Source of the DNA: JACCWP01 sp963785115
GTDB taxonomy: Bacteria > Actinomycetota > Actinomycetes > Propionibacteriales > Nocardioidaceae
Assembly (NCBI GenBank): GCA_963785115.1
Contig: CAWATY010000023.1
Span: forward strand, 248,001-312,000
DNA length: 64,000 nt
Direction: 5' to 3'
The position numbers and the translations under genes were made by a program. This document shows, piece after piece, positions 35,898 through 44,864 of the stretch. Below the pieces are notes generated by a model. It was given only the letters and a program-made list of their open reading frames with translations, made no database searches and was not told where the DNA came from. Each line of letters opens with the position of its first letter. The stretch's first letter is position 1.

Positions 35898-37240
35898 CGG
35901 TCCACCCCGCCCATCACCGGGTCGATGCTCGCGACGGCGACGATGACGTCGGCGATCTGCCCGCCCTCGGCCATCACGGACGTGCACTGCAGGTTGACGA
36001 ACGACGGGTCGCGGAAGTGCGCACGGTAGGGCCGGGTGCCTCCGTCGGACACGACGTGGCAACCCAGCTCGCCGCGCGGCGACTCCACCAGGCCGTACGC
36101 CTGGCCGGCCGGCACCCGGAAGCCCTCGGTCACCAGCTTGAAGTGGTGGATCAGCGCCTCCATCGACTCGCCCATGATGTGCCGGATGTGGTCCAGCGAG
36201 TTGCCCATGCCGTCGCTGCCCACCGCCAGCTGCGCGGGCCACGCGATCTTCTTGTCGGCGACGACGACGGGCGCACCCTCGAGGTCGGCCAGCCGGTCGG
36301 CGCACTGCTCGACGATGCGCAGCGACTGCCACATCTCCTCGAGCCGGATGCGGAACCGTCCGTAGGAGTCGGAGGTGTCCCAGGTGACCACGTCGAAGTC
36401 GTAGCTGTCGTAGCCCCAGTAGGGCTGGGTGCGGCGCAGGTCCCACGGGTAGCCGGTGGCCCGCAGCACCGGGCCGGTCGCACCCAGCGCGAGGCAGCCG
36501 GCGAGGTCGAGGTGCCCGACGCCGCCGAGGCGGCCCTTGAAGATCGGGTTGGCATTGCAGAACGCGGCGTACTCGGGCAGCCGCTTCTTCATCAGCTTGA
36601 CGAACTCGCGGATCGACTCCAGCGCCCCCGGCGGCATGTCCTGGGCGACGCCTCCGGGACGGATGAACGCGTGGTTCATCCGCAGCCCGGTGATGAGCTC
36701 GAACTGGTCGAGCACGAGCTCGCGCTCCCGGAAGCCGATCGTCATCACGGTGAGCGCGCCGATCTCCATGCCGCCGGTGGCGATGCACACCAGGTGGGAC
36801 GAGATCCGGTTGAGCTCCATCAGCAGCACCCGCATCACGAGTGCCTTCTCGGGGATGTCGTCCTCGATGCCGAGCAGCCGCTCGACGCCGCGCGCGTACG
36901 CCCCCTCGTAGTAGAACGGCGCGAGGTAGTCCATCCGGGTGCAGAACGTGGAGCCCTGCACCCAGTTGCGGTACTCCATGTTCTTCTCGATGCCGGTGTG
37001 CAGGTACCCGATCCCGCACCGGGCCTCGGTGACGGTCTCGCCCTCGATCTCGAGAATCAGCCTCAGCACGCCGTGCGTCGACGGGTGCTGCGGGCCCATG
37101 TTGACGACGACCCGTTCCTGCTCTGCCTCGGCCGCTCCGGCGACCACGGAGTCCCAGTCCTGGCCGGTGACGGTGAAGACGGGGCCGGCGGTGGTGTCGG
37201 ACTGCGGCGCGTACGGGTCGGTCACCTGGTCGGTGGTCAT
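35894..37240 (-). CDS. nuoD: NADH-quinone oxidoreductase subunit D
   Basis: 448 residues, quinone-site subunit of the peripheral arm. Seen: NMGPQHPSTHGVLRLILEIEGE near residues 47-68 (the conserved His-rich loop at the quinone head group), GYLHTGIEKNMEYRN near 78, and a C-terminal DPVMGGVDR end, the normal terminus of the 49-kDa family. Overlaps nuoC by 3 bases and nuoE by 4. Confidence 0.97.
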   Translation of the reverse strand: MTTDQVTDPYAPQSDTTAGPVFTVTGQDWDSVVAGAAEAEQERVVVNMGPQHPSTHGVLRLILEIEGETVTEARCGIGYLHTGIEKNMEYRNWVQGSTFCTRMDYLAPFYYEGAYARGVERLLGIEDDIPEKALVMRVLLMELNRISSHLVCIATGGMEIGALTVMTIGFRERELVLDQFELITGLRMNHAFIRPGGVAQDMPPGALESIREFVKLMKKRLPEYAAFCNANPIFKGRLGGVGHLDLAGCLALGATGPVLRATGYPWDLRRTQPYWGYDSYDFDVVTWDTSDSYGRFRIRLEEMWQSLRIVEQCADRLADLEGAPVVVADKKIAWPAQLAVGSDGMGNSLDHIRHIMGESMEALIHHFKLVTEGFRVPAGQAYGLVESPRGELGCHVVSDGGTRPYRAHFRDPSFVNLQCTSVMAEGGQIADVIVAVASIDPVMGGVDR

Positions 37241-38070
37241 CAGCTGTACGACCTCCGCGTGTCCGGGGGCGGGATGGTGGCGCCCTTGTACTCCACCGGG
37301 ATGCCCCCGAGCGGGTAGTCCTTGCGCTGCGGGTGACCGGGCCAGTCGTCGGGCATCATGATCCGGGTCAGCGCGGGGTGGCCGTCGAAGACGATGCCGA
37401 AGAAGTCGTAGGTCTCGCGCTCGTGCCAGTCGGCGGTCGGGTAGACCGACACCACCGACGGGACGTGCGGGTCGGCGTCGGGCGCCGCGACCTCGAGTCG
37501 GACCCGGCGGTTGTGGGTCATCGACAGCAGGTGGTAGACCGCGTGCAGCTCGCGGCCGGTGTCGTCGGGGTAGTGCACGCCGGACACGCCGCTGCAGAAC
37601 TCGAAGCGCAGCTCGGCGTCGTCGCGCAGCCGGCGCACCGTGGCGAGCAGGTGCTCGCGGCGTACGAAGACCGTCATCTCGCCTCGGTCGACCACGACCC
37701 GCTCGACGACGTCGCCGACGCCGGTCTCGCGCAGGACGGTCTCGAGCCGGTCGACCACCTCGTCGAACCAGCCGCCGAACGGCCGCTCGCTGGCGCCCGG
37801 CATGACGACCGGCCGGCGCAGCCCGCCGTAGCCGGACGTGTCGCCCGAGCCCTGCACGCCGAACATGCCCTCGCGGACCGCGACCACCTCGAGCGAGGTG
37901 GCCTCCGCCCCCGCGGGCACGACGGTGTTCTCGGGCATCTCCTGCTGGACGCCGAGGTCGCGCTCGGGGCCCTGCGGGGAGGTGCCCACCTCCGGCTCGT
38001 GGCCCGCGGTCTTGTCGTCTCCGCGCGAGTGCTCGCGCAGGTCGTCGTCGGGACTCTCGGGTGGGGTCAC
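37240..38070 (-). CDS. nuoC: NADH-quinone oxidoreductase subunit C with N-terminal extension
   Basis: 276 residues. The 30-kDa family core is residues about 100-276, with HNRRVRLEV near 195 and WHERETYDFFGIVFDGHPALTRIMMPDDWPGHPQRKDYPLGG at about 217-258. Residues 1-95 are a charged, Gly/Pro-rich extension. GTG 38070 overlaps nuoB by 4 bases. Confidence 0.95.
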   Translation of the reverse strand: MTPPESPDDDLREHSRGDDKTAGHEPEVGTSPQGPERDLGVQQEMPENTVVPAGAEATSLEVVAVREGMFGVQGSGDTSGYGGLRRPVVMPGASERPFGGWFDEVVDRLETVLRETGVGDVVERVVVDRGEMTVFVRREHLLATVRRLRDDAELRFEFCSGVSGVHYPDDTGRELHAVYHLLSMTHNRRVRLEVAAPDADPHVPSVVSVYPTADWHERETYDFFGIVFDGHPALTRIMMPDDWPGHPQRKDYPLGGIPVEYKGATIPPPDTRRSYS

Positions 38071-38621
38071 CGCAGCATCCCGTGCTGGTGCGAGGTCGGG
38101 AGCGCCGCCAGCGCTTCGCGCTCGTCGCTGTCGATCTCGGCCGTGCGGTGGGCGCCGAGCTTCTCGGCCTTGATGTTGGCGTGCAGCTTGAGGATCGCGT
38201 CGATGAGCATCTCCGGCCGGGGCGGGCAGCCCGGCAGGTACATGTCCACCGGCACCACGTGGTCGACGCCCTGGACGATCGCGTAGTTGTTGAACATCCC
38301 GCCAGAGCTCGCGCAGACGCCCATCGCGAGCACCCACTTCGGGTTGGCCATCTGGTCGTAGATCTGGCGCAGCACCGGGGCCATCTTGTTGCTGACCCGG
38401 CCGGCCACGATCATCAGGTCGGCCTGGCGCGGAGACGCCCGGAAGACCTCCATGCCCCAACGGGACGAGTCGTAGCGCGGGCCGCCGAAGGTCATCATCT
38501 CGATCGCGCAGCAGGCCAGTCCGAACGTGGCCGGCCACAGCGAGGCCTTGCGGAAGTAGCCCGCGACGGTCTCGACCGAGGTCAGCAGCACGCCGCTGGG
38601 AAGCTTCTCCTCGACGCCCAT
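38067..38621 (-). CDS. nuoB: NADH-quinone oxidoreductase subunit B
   Basis: 184 residues, ligating the terminal [4Fe-4S] cluster N2: FGLACCAIEMM near residues 33-43 (tandem cysteines), VCASSGG near 102, and LPGCPPRPE near 130. ATG 38621 is chosen over an upstream ATG because it has GGAGGGAC upstream and gives the family length. Confidence 0.97.
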   Translation of the reverse strand: MGVEEKLPSGVLLTSVETVAGYFRKASLWPATFGLACCAIEMMTFGGPRYDSSRWGMEVFRASPRQADLMIVAGRVSNKMAPVLRQIYDQMANPKWVLAMGVCASSGGMFNNYAIVQGVDHVVPVDMYLPGCPPRPEMLIDAILKLHANIKAEKLGAHRTAEIDSDEREALAALPTSHQHGMLR

Positions 38622-38679
38622 CAGGCTCGTCCCTCCTTCGTCCGGCCGTGGCCAATCAGGTGGCCGCTCAAGTGACCGC

Positions 38680-39039
38680 TCAGTCCCACTCGAGACCCCC
38701 ACGCCGCCAGACGTAGGCGTACGCGACGAACACGGTGAGGATGAACAGCACCATCTCGATCAGCCCGAACATCGCCAACGAGTCGAAGGCGACGGCATAG
38801 GGGTAGAGAAAGATGATCTCGATGTCGAAGACGATGAACAGCATCGCCGTGATGAAGTACTTGACCGGGAACCGGCCCCCACCGACCGGCTGCGGTGTGG
38901 GCTCGATGCCGCACTCGTAGGAGTCGAGCCGGGCACGGTTGTAGCGCTTGGGGCCGGTGAGCCCGCTGACCGTCACCGAGAAGACCGCGAAACCCAGGCC
39001 GATCGCGCCGAGCACGAGCACCGGAACGTACGCGCTCAT
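38680..39039 (-). CDS. nuoA: NADH-quinone oxidoreductase subunit A
   Basis: 119 residues, three membrane helices; RARLDSYECGIEPTP near residue 36 carries the conserved Cys of the quinone-site loop and FIVFDIEIIFLYPYA near 68-82 the conserved acids. First gene of the nuo operon; the only upstream sequence before the next gene is 172 bases and contains a tandem repeat. Confidence 0.97.
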   Translation of the reverse strand: MSAYVPVLVLGAIGLGFAVFSVTVSGLTGPKRYNRARLDSYECGIEPTPQPVGGGRFPVKYFITAMLFIVFDIEIIFLYPYAVAFDSLAMFGLIEMVLFILTVFVAYAYVWRRGGLEWD

Positions 39040-39068
39040 CGAGTGCTGTCCCCTTCCTGCGCCACCGG

Positions 39069-39116
39069 CCGCACCACGGTCCGCACCGCAATCCGCACCG
39101 CAATCCGCACCGCGAC
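39069..39116 (-). repeat. four 12-bp tandem units upstream of nuoA
   Basis: CCGCACCACGGT, CCGCACCGCAAT, CCGCACCGCAAT and CCGCACCGCGAC in a row at 39069-39116, 30-77 bases upstream of the nuoA ATG. On the nuoA strand the unit is ATTGCGGTGCGG. It could be a set of operator half-sites or a 5' leader structure; this is inference from position alone. Confidence 0.8.
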
Positions 39117-39211
39117 GGGACAGGCCCCGTCACGGCACGACATCGTAGGAGCGCCCCCGCGCCCCGGCCGGGTTAGGTGAGCCTGACCAGCATGCCGTCG
39201 CACGCGCTGCC

Positions 39212-40510
39212 TCATGCGGCGGGCGCCAGTCTGCTCAGGCCGTTGATGATGCGGTCGGTCGCGTCACCGCCCCGCGGGTCGGTGAGGTTGGCCAGCATCT
39301 TCAGCGCGAACCGCATCAGGGCCGGCCGCTTGAGCCCGTGGTAGGCGGCGGCCTTCATCACCGCGGGGTTGCCGATCAGCCGGACGAAGATCCGGCCCAG
39401 CGTGTAGTAGCCGCCGTAACGCGCGTCGAGGGCACGGGGGTAGGCCGCGAGCGCCAGGTCGTGCTCGTGCTCCGGCCGGCCGAGCGCCTGGGCGATGACC
39501 TCGGCCGCCAGCAGCCCGGACTCGAGGGCGTAGGCGATCCCCTCGCCGTTGAACGGGTTGACCATGCCGCCGGCGTCGCCGACGAGCAGCACCCCCCGGT
39601 CGTAGTGCGGCTTGCGGTTGAAGCCCATCGGCAGCGCCGCGCCGCGTACCGGCTCGGTGCGGTTCTGCTCGCGGAACCCCCACTCCTCGGGCGTGTGGTC
39701 GAGCCAGCGGCGCAGCAGGTCCTTGTAGTCGACCTGCCGGAATGCCGCCGACGTGTCGAGGATGCCGAGGCCCACGTTGCAGGTGCCGTCGCCGACACCG
39801 AAGATCCAGCCGTAGCCGGGCAGCAGGCCGCTGGAGGTGGCATCGCGGTCCCACAGCTCGAGCCAGGACTCCAGCCAGTCGTCGTCGTGGCGGGGGCTGG
39901 TGTAGTAGGTGCGCACGGCGACGCCCATCGGGCGGTTCTCGCGGCGGTTGAGGCCGAGCGAGAGCGCCAGCCGGGCGGAGTTGCCGTCGGCGGCGACGAT
40001 GATCGGCGCGCGGAACTCGCGCTCGTCGCCGGTCCGCCTGCCGTTGTGGTCGAGGGTGCGGGCGGTGACACCGACGACGCGACCGGTGCGCTCGTCGAGC
40101 ACCGGTCCGGTCACCTGGGTGCGCTCGCGCAGCCGGGCGCCGGACTTCTCCGCGTGCCGGGCGAGGATCTCGTCGAAGTCGGTGCGGGTACGGACCAGCC
40201 CGTAGCCGGGGAAGTCGGTCAGCTCGGGCCACGGCAGCTCGAGCCGGTGGCCGCCGCCGATGATGCGCAGGCCCTGGTTGCGGACCCAGCCCGGGCCCTC
40301 CAGGTCGACCCCCATCGTGAGCAGCTGCTTGACCGCGCGCGGGGTCAGTCCGTCGCCGCAGACCTTCTCGCGGGGGAACGTGGTCTTCTCCAGGACGAGC
40401 ACGTTCGCACCCGTCTGAGCCAGGTGGTGGGCGACCGCGGACCCGGCCGGACCGGCGCCGACGACGAGGACGTCGGCGTCCCGCTCGGCGGCGGCGCTGC
40501 TGGGGCTCAT
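39212..40510 (-). CDS. FAD-dependent geranylgeranyl reductase family protein, MenJ-like
   Basis: 432 residues, a GG-reductase flavoprotein. Seen: VLVVGAGPAGSAVAHHLA near residues 14-31 (FAD Rossmann), EKVCGDGLTPRAVKQL near 48 (family signature CGDGL), VAADGNSARLA near 172, and VLLVGDAGGMVNPFNGEGIAYALESG near 305-330 (second FAD motif). MenJ of mycobacteria saturates one isoprene unit of menaquinone and is located beside menG and a polyprenyl synthase (known). The same neighbourhood here supports MK part-saturation. Expression could run into nuoA (172-base gap, same strand). Confidence 0.85.
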   Translation of the reverse strand: MSPSSAAAERDADVLVVGAGPAGSAVAHHLAQTGANVLVLEKTTFPREKVCGDGLTPRAVKQLLTMGVDLEGPGWVRNQGLRIIGGGHRLELPWPELTDFPGYGLVRTRTDFDEILARHAEKSGARLRERTQVTGPVLDERTGRVVGVTARTLDHNGRRTGDEREFRAPIIVAADGNSARLALSLGLNRRENRPMGVAVRTYYTSPRHDDDWLESWLELWDRDATSSGLLPGYGWIFGVGDGTCNVGLGILDTSAAFRQVDYKDLLRRWLDHTPEEWGFREQNRTEPVRGAALPMGFNRKPHYDRGVLLVGDAGGMVNPFNGEGIAYALESGLLAAEVIAQALGRPEHEHDLALAAYPRALDARYGGYYTLGRIFVRLIGNPAVMKAAAYHGLKRPALMRFALKMLANLTDPRGGDATDRIINGLSRLAPAA

Positions 40511-40656
40511 CGCGGGTCCTCGACGGAGAGGTTTGTGACCTCGTGAATCTCTTCACGAACTGCCGCCGACAGCGTACGCCGCCCCTGCCCGCCGCGCGAC
40601 GCAGCCCAACCAAACGGATCTCGTGCCAGCAAATCTTCCGGCGCGGCGGTCGTCCC

Positions 40657-40759
40657 GACGCGTACACGGCCGGACGGTCGGGCGACCTGAGCACACACCC
40701 ACCGAGATGTCGCCGATTGCGCGATCGCCGCACCTGATCACGCAATCCGCGGCATCTCG
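40657..40759 (+). repeat. 103-bp direct repeat, copy 1, with 57-nt imperfect palindrome
   Basis: Nearly identical to 40891-40993 (offset 234). It ends in a palindrome at 40703-40759 whose arms include CGAGATG/CATCTCG, GATTGCG/CGCAATC and GATC/GATC around a GCCGCACCT centre. Together with copy 2 it fills most of the gap between the reductase and menG. Confidence 0.9.
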
Positions 40760-40890
40760 TAGGTGGCGATGCGTCCCGGTGCCTCGGCGCGGCACGAGAA
40801 CAGCCCTTCCGGCGAGGTGGTCGCCCGAGCGCAGGTTCTGCCGAAAGGTCGGGCGACGGAAGGCGCAGCTACCGGCGAGGCGGTCGCCCG

Positions 40891-40993
40891 GACGCGCATA
40901 CGGCCGGACGGTCGGGCGACCTGAGCACAGACCCACCGAGATGTCGCCGATTGCGCGATCGCCGCACCTGATCACGCAATCCGCGGCATCTCG
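40891..40993 (+). repeat. 103-bp direct repeat, copy 2, with 57-nt imperfect palindrome
   Basis: Matches copy 1 with few differences; its palindrome is 40937-40993. Between the copies lie shorter related words (GGTCGCCCG, GGTCGGGCGAC) that also form an inverted pair near 40820-40860. A further partial relative (GCGCGTACGGCC) lies near 41046-41057. Confidence 0.9.
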
Positions 40994-41080
40994 CTGACGC
41001 GGCTGCGGAGTCAGTCCGGACCCTCCGACTAGGCGGTCGTCCGAGCGCGCGTACGGCCAGAAGATCGGCAGCGGGGACCG

Positions 41081-41773
41081 TCAGGAACGGGTGCCGGTGT
41101 GCAGGGCGACGATGCCGCCGGAGAGGTTCTGCCAGCGGACGCGGTCCCATTCGGCGGCGGCGATGCGGCGGGCGAGGGCGGGCTGGTCGGGCCAGGCGCG
41201 GATCGACTCGGCAAGGTAGACGTACGCGTCCGGCGCGGACGAGACGGCGCGGGCCACCGGGGGGAGCAGCCGCATCAGGTACTCGAGGTAGACGGTGCGG
41301 AAGGGCGGGAACGTCGGCCGGCTGAACTCGCAGACCACCAGCCGACCTCCCGGCCGGGTCACCCGCGCCAGCTCGCGCAGCGCGGCGTCGGGGTCGACCA
41401 CGTTCCGCAGTCCGAACGAGAGCGTCACCGCGTCGAAGGCGGCGTCGGCGAACGGCAGCCGGGTTCCGTCGCCGGCGGTGAACGGCAACGCCGGCCGCGC
41501 GGCCTTGCCGACGTGCAGCATGCCGAGCGACAGGTCGCAGGGGACGACGAAGGCGCCCTGGTCGGCGAACGGCTGGCTGGACGTCCCCGTCCCGGCGGCC
41601 AGGTCGAGCACCCGCTCGCCGGGCGCAGCCGCCACCGCGCGCACCACCGCCCGCCGCCACCGGCGGTCCTGGAACAGCGACAGCACGTCGTTGGTCAGGT
41701 CGTAGCGGGCTGCCACCGCGTCGAACATCGCGGCCACCTCGTCGGGCCGCTTGTCGAGCGAGGCGCGGGGCAC
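41081..41773 (-). CDS. menG: demethylmenaquinone methyltransferase
   Basis: 230 residues from GTG 41773, which gives the family start PRASLDKRPDEVAAMFD; GTG 41794 upstream is an alternative. SAM-binding motif VLDLAAGTGTSS near residue 55; RYDLTNDVLSLFQDRRWRR near 22 and GDGTRLPFADAAFDAVTLSFGLRNV near 100-124 are UbiE/MenG signatures; LYLEYLMR-type region near 160. It methylates demethylmenaquinone, the last committed step. It is divergent from menF with only about 50 bases between starts, so both likely share a bidirectional promoter region. Confidence 0.93.
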   Translation of the reverse strand: MPRASLDKRPDEVAAMFDAVAARYDLTNDVLSLFQDRRWRRAVVRAVAAAPGERVLDLAAGTGTSSQPFADQGAFVVPCDLSLGMLHVGKAARPALPFTAGDGTRLPFADAAFDAVTLSFGLRNVVDPDAALRELARVTRPGGRLVVCEFSRPTFPPFRTVYLEYLMRLLPPVARAVSSAPDAYVYLAESIRAWPDQPALARRIAAAEWDRVRWQNLSGGIVALHTGTRS

Positions 41774-41823
41774 CCGCACACCCTGCCACGGCACGCCTGG
41801 GCGTTCCTCCGTACCCTGCTGCG

Positions 41824-43101
41824 GTGACCTCAGTCGTCCACGACGTCGGCGCCGACGCCCGGCTCGTCGTACGGACCACGGAGCTGGCCGACCCGATCGG
41901 CGCCGCCGCCGACCTGCTCGACCTGCTGCCCGACGACCACCCGCTGGCCTGGCTCCGGCAGGGCGAGGGCCTGGTCGGATGGGGTGTCGCCGCGCGGGTC
42001 CGCACGAGCGGGCCCGAACGCTTCGCCGACGCGAACGCCTGGTGGCAGCGGACCGTCGAGGCAGCCGTCGTACGCGACGAGGTCGGCGTCCCCGGGACCG
42101 GAATGGTGGCGTTCGGCGCGTTCGGCTTCGCAGACGAGCCCGGCGACTCGGTCATGGTCGTGCCCCGCGTGGTCGTGGGCCGCCGGCACCAGGACGGCCG
42201 GGCCCGCACCTGGGTCAGCGTCGTCGGGACCGGACGGCTCCCTCCCGCCGAGCTGCTGGTCGCGGCTCCCCCGCCGGCGCCCCCCCGCGGCCTGCGTTAC
42301 GCCGACGGCGCGCTCGACGGCGCCCAGTGGGCAGCCGCGGTGGAGGAGGCGGTCCGCCGGATCGGCGCCAGTGACCTGGAGAAGGTCGTGCTCGCGCGCG
42401 ACCTGGTGGCCCAGGCCGACGCCCCGGTCGACGCCCGCTGGCCGTTGCGCCGGCTCGCGGAGTCCTACTCCGGCTGCTGGACCTATCACGTCGACGGCCT
42501 GCTCGGTGCCACCCCCGAGATGCTCGTACGCCGCGAACGGGGGCTCGTCACCTCGCGGGTGCTCGCGGGCACCATCCGCCGCACCGGCGACGACCAGCAC
42601 GACCTGGCACTGGCCGGCGCGTTGGCCCGCAGCAGCAAGGACCTCGAGGAGCACGAGTACGCCGTGCGGTCGGTCGCCGGAGCCCTCGCCCCGCACTGCA
42701 GCAGCATGAACGTCCCCGAAGCACCGTTCGTCCTGCACCTGCCCAACGTCATGCACCTCGCCACCGACGTCACCGGCGTGCTGGCCGACCAGACCGGCGC
42801 GCTGTCCCTGGCCGCGGCGCTGCACCCGTCGGCGGCCGTGGGGGGCACGCCCACCGAGCTCGCCCTGCAGACGATCGACGAGCTCGAGCACATGCCCCGT
42901 GGCCGTTACGCCGGGCCGGTCGGGTGGATGGACGCCGACGGCGACGGCGAGTGGGGGCTCGCGCTGCGCTGCGGCGAGGTCGACGGCGACCGGGTCCGGC
43001 TGTTCGCCGGCTGCGGCATCGTGGCCGGCTCGCAGGCCGAGGCCGAGCTGGCCGAGGCGCACGCCAAGCTGATCCCCGTGCGCGACGCGCTCACACCCTG
43101 A
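41824..43101 (+). CDS. menF: isochorismate synthase (menaquinone-specific)
   Basis: 425 residues, chorismate-binding fold. LEKVVLARDLVAQAD near residue 186 contains the catalytic Lys/Arg region, LLGATPEMLVRRERGLVTSRVLAGTIRR near 225-252, HEYAVRSVAGAL near 276, and PSAAVGGTPTELALQ near 337 followed by GRYAGPVGWMDADGDGEWGLALRCGEV. It makes isochorismate, the first men intermediate. It begins divergently from menG and its last 11 bases overlap the end of the convergent GGDEF gene. Confidence 0.92.
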   Translation: MTSVVHDVGADARLVVRTTELADPIGAAADLLDLLPDDHPLAWLRQGEGLVGWGVAARVRTSGPERFADANAWWQRTVEAAVVRDEVGVPGTGMVAFGAFGFADEPGDSVMVVPRVVVGRRHQDGRARTWVSVVGTGRLPPAELLVAAPPPAPPRGLRYADGALDGAQWAAAVEEAVRRIGASDLEKVVLARDLVAQADAPVDARWPLRRLAESYSGCWTYHVDGLLGATPEMLVRRERGLVTSRVLAGTIRRTGDDQHDLALAGALARSSKDLEEHEYAVRSVAGALAPHCSSMNVPEAPFVLHLPNVMHLATDVTGVLADQTGALSLAAALHPSAAVGGTPTELALQTIDELEHMPRGRYAGPVGWMDADGDGEWGLALRCGEVDGDRVRLFAGCGIVAGSQAEAELAEAHAKLIPVRDALTP

Positions 43102-44677
43102 GCGGCTCACCCGACGGACAGCCCCACGGCTCCGACCCCTGCACGGCGACGTGCACCAGCACCCGGAGCAACGGGCGGGCCACGAACAACCCGGCCGAGG
43201 TCTGCGGGTCGCCGAGCATCTCGAGCAACCACTCGACGCCGTCGGCCGCGCGCTCGCCTGCCGCAAGACTGGACACGTACCCCATCCGCGCCAGGAAGGC
43301 GCGCTCCTGCTCGTCCCCCTCGGTCAGGCTGGCGTAGAACGACCCGCCGCGGAGGGCACGCAAGGTCGCCGGGTAGTCGGCCGGGTCGAAGAGCGTGCCC
43401 GAGACGAGCTCGATCTGGGCCAGCTCGCCACGGGAGTCGTCGCGCACCATCCGGCCGAGCACGTCGACCAGGCCCCCGCCGGGTGGGTGCCGGCTGACCC
43501 ACCAGGAGGCCACGTCGAACGCGTCGGCGATGCCGTCGGCGACGATCTGCAGCCGTCGCTCAGCCGTCCGGTCGGGCTCGGTCCGGAGCTCGTCGAGCAC
43601 CCGGTCGGCGACGTCGTCCTCACCGCGTGGGTAGAGGACGGCCACCGCCGACGAGGTCGAGGACAGCGTGCTGGAGGTCAGCTGTCGGGTCTGCTTGTGC
43701 CGGTACTGCGCGGCGTCGGCCAGCCGGAGCAGAGCGCGTGTCGCGGTCGCGACCGAGTCGGCACCGGCCGGGCGGGACACCGTCGTCGCGGTGCCGACCG
43801 CGATGCCCGCGCCGTGCGGCAACCTCGTCTCCGCCAGCCGCTCGGCGATCGCCGTGACGTCCTGTTCGCGGGCGCCGTCGGCCAGCAGCAGGAACTCGTC
43901 ACCACCGATTCGTGCGGCGAGCGCGTCACCGAGGCCCGCGGCCTCGACGCTGAGGTGTCCTGCCACCACCCGGACCAGCTCGTCGCCGGCGGTGTGCCCG
44001 AAGGCGTCGTTGACCCGCTTGAGACCGTTGATGTCGCAGAGCAGCACCGACACCGGCGGGAACGGTTCGGGCGCCGCCAGCCGCTGCTCGAGCCACTCGT
44101 CGGCCGCGCGGCGGTTGGCCACGCCGGTCAGCGGGTCGGAGTAGGCCAACCTCGCGAGGTCGGAGAGCAGGTCGAGCCGGGCCAGTCCCGAGGACAGCAG
44201 GCCGGCGAAGGTCAGCCCCGTGGTCAGGTCGTCGGGCCCGAACGGCTCACGCCGCCGGGCGACGTAGACCTCGCCCCAGACCATGTCGGCAACCTCCACG
44301 CTGAACGCGGCGGCGTGGTTCTTGCCCAGCCGACGCAACAGCTGCGCGTCAGGGTCGGCGGTCCGCGGATCGTCGACCGAGCCCACCCACGCCTGGATGG
44401 CACCGGTGGCGGTCGCGTGCGCCTGCGGGTAGTCGCCGATGGGGTACGTAGCGTCGCGCGGCCACTCCTGCTCCCACTCGGCGAGGTCGCCGAGGTTGCG
44501 CAGCACCCGGATCGCGCCCTCCGCCCGGTCGAACCGGCTGACCGACACGGAGTCGGCCTCGAGCAGCGACAGGGCCACGGCGGCGCCCCGGTCGACAAGG
44601 TCGGTGACGGAGTCGCTCGACGACACGGCCTGGGCGAAGTCACGCAGGCAGTGCAGTCGGTTCCCTCCGTCCGCCAC
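43091..44677 (-). CDS. GAF-GGDEF protein (putative diguanylate cyclase) in the men cluster
   Basis: 528 residues from GTG 44677, chosen for the GGGAGGGAG ribosome site. Residues about 12-165 are a GAF-like sensor domain, residues 175-335 a GGDEF domain with intact RIGGDEF at 257-262 and DINGLKRVNDAFGHTAGD near 215-232. The position five residues before GGDEF lacks an RxxD pair, so a classical product-inhibition site is not apparent. The C-terminal 190 residues are a second sensor-like domain without a recognised family. It has no membrane segments. Confidence 0.87.
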   Translation of the reverse strand: MADGGNRLHCLRDFAQAVSSSDSVTDLVDRGAAVALSLLEADSVSVSRFDRAEGAIRVLRNLGDLAEWEQEWPRDATYPIGDYPQAHATATGAIQAWVGSVDDPRTADPDAQLLRRLGKNHAAAFSVEVADMVWGEVYVARRREPFGPDDLTTGLTFAGLLSSGLARLDLLSDLARLAYSDPLTGVANRRAADEWLEQRLAAPEPFPPVSVLLCDINGLKRVNDAFGHTAGDELVRVVAGHLSVEAAGLGDALAARIGGDEFLLLADGAREQDVTAIAERLAETRLPHGAGIAVGTATTVSRPAGADSVATATRALLRLADAAQYRHKQTRQLTSSTLSSTSSAVAVLYPRGEDDVADRVLDELRTEPDRTAERRLQIVADGIADAFDVASWWVSRHPPGGGLVDVLGRMVRDDSRGELAQIELVSGTLFDPADYPATLRALRGGSFYASLTEGDEQERAFLARMGYVSSLAAGERAADGVEWLLEMLGDPQTSAGLFVARPLLRVLVHVAVQGSEPWGCPSGEPLRV

Positions 44678-44864
44678 CGGACGCTCCCTCCCCCGACGTC
44701 GGCTCCTGACGGGCCGCACGCCGAACCCTTTGCTGGGTGTGAGGAGTATGTCGCCGCTCCTGCGATACGACCGGGTCTGCGACCGCACTCGACCGGAGCG
44801 GCCGACTGCCTGCCAGCCGTTCGTCCGATCCGGCCTTCGCGGCGGAACCCGGCCGGTGCCAGGC

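Larger units (their letters stand above)
40511..41080. other. 570-base non-coding interval upstream of the reductase and downstream of menG
   Basis: No supportable gene lies here. It holds the two 103-bp repeats, the reductase promoter region (the 50 bases before 40510) and the 3' end of the menG transcript, since both neighbours are on the minus strand. It is the longest gene-free stretch in the window. Confidence 0.85.
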
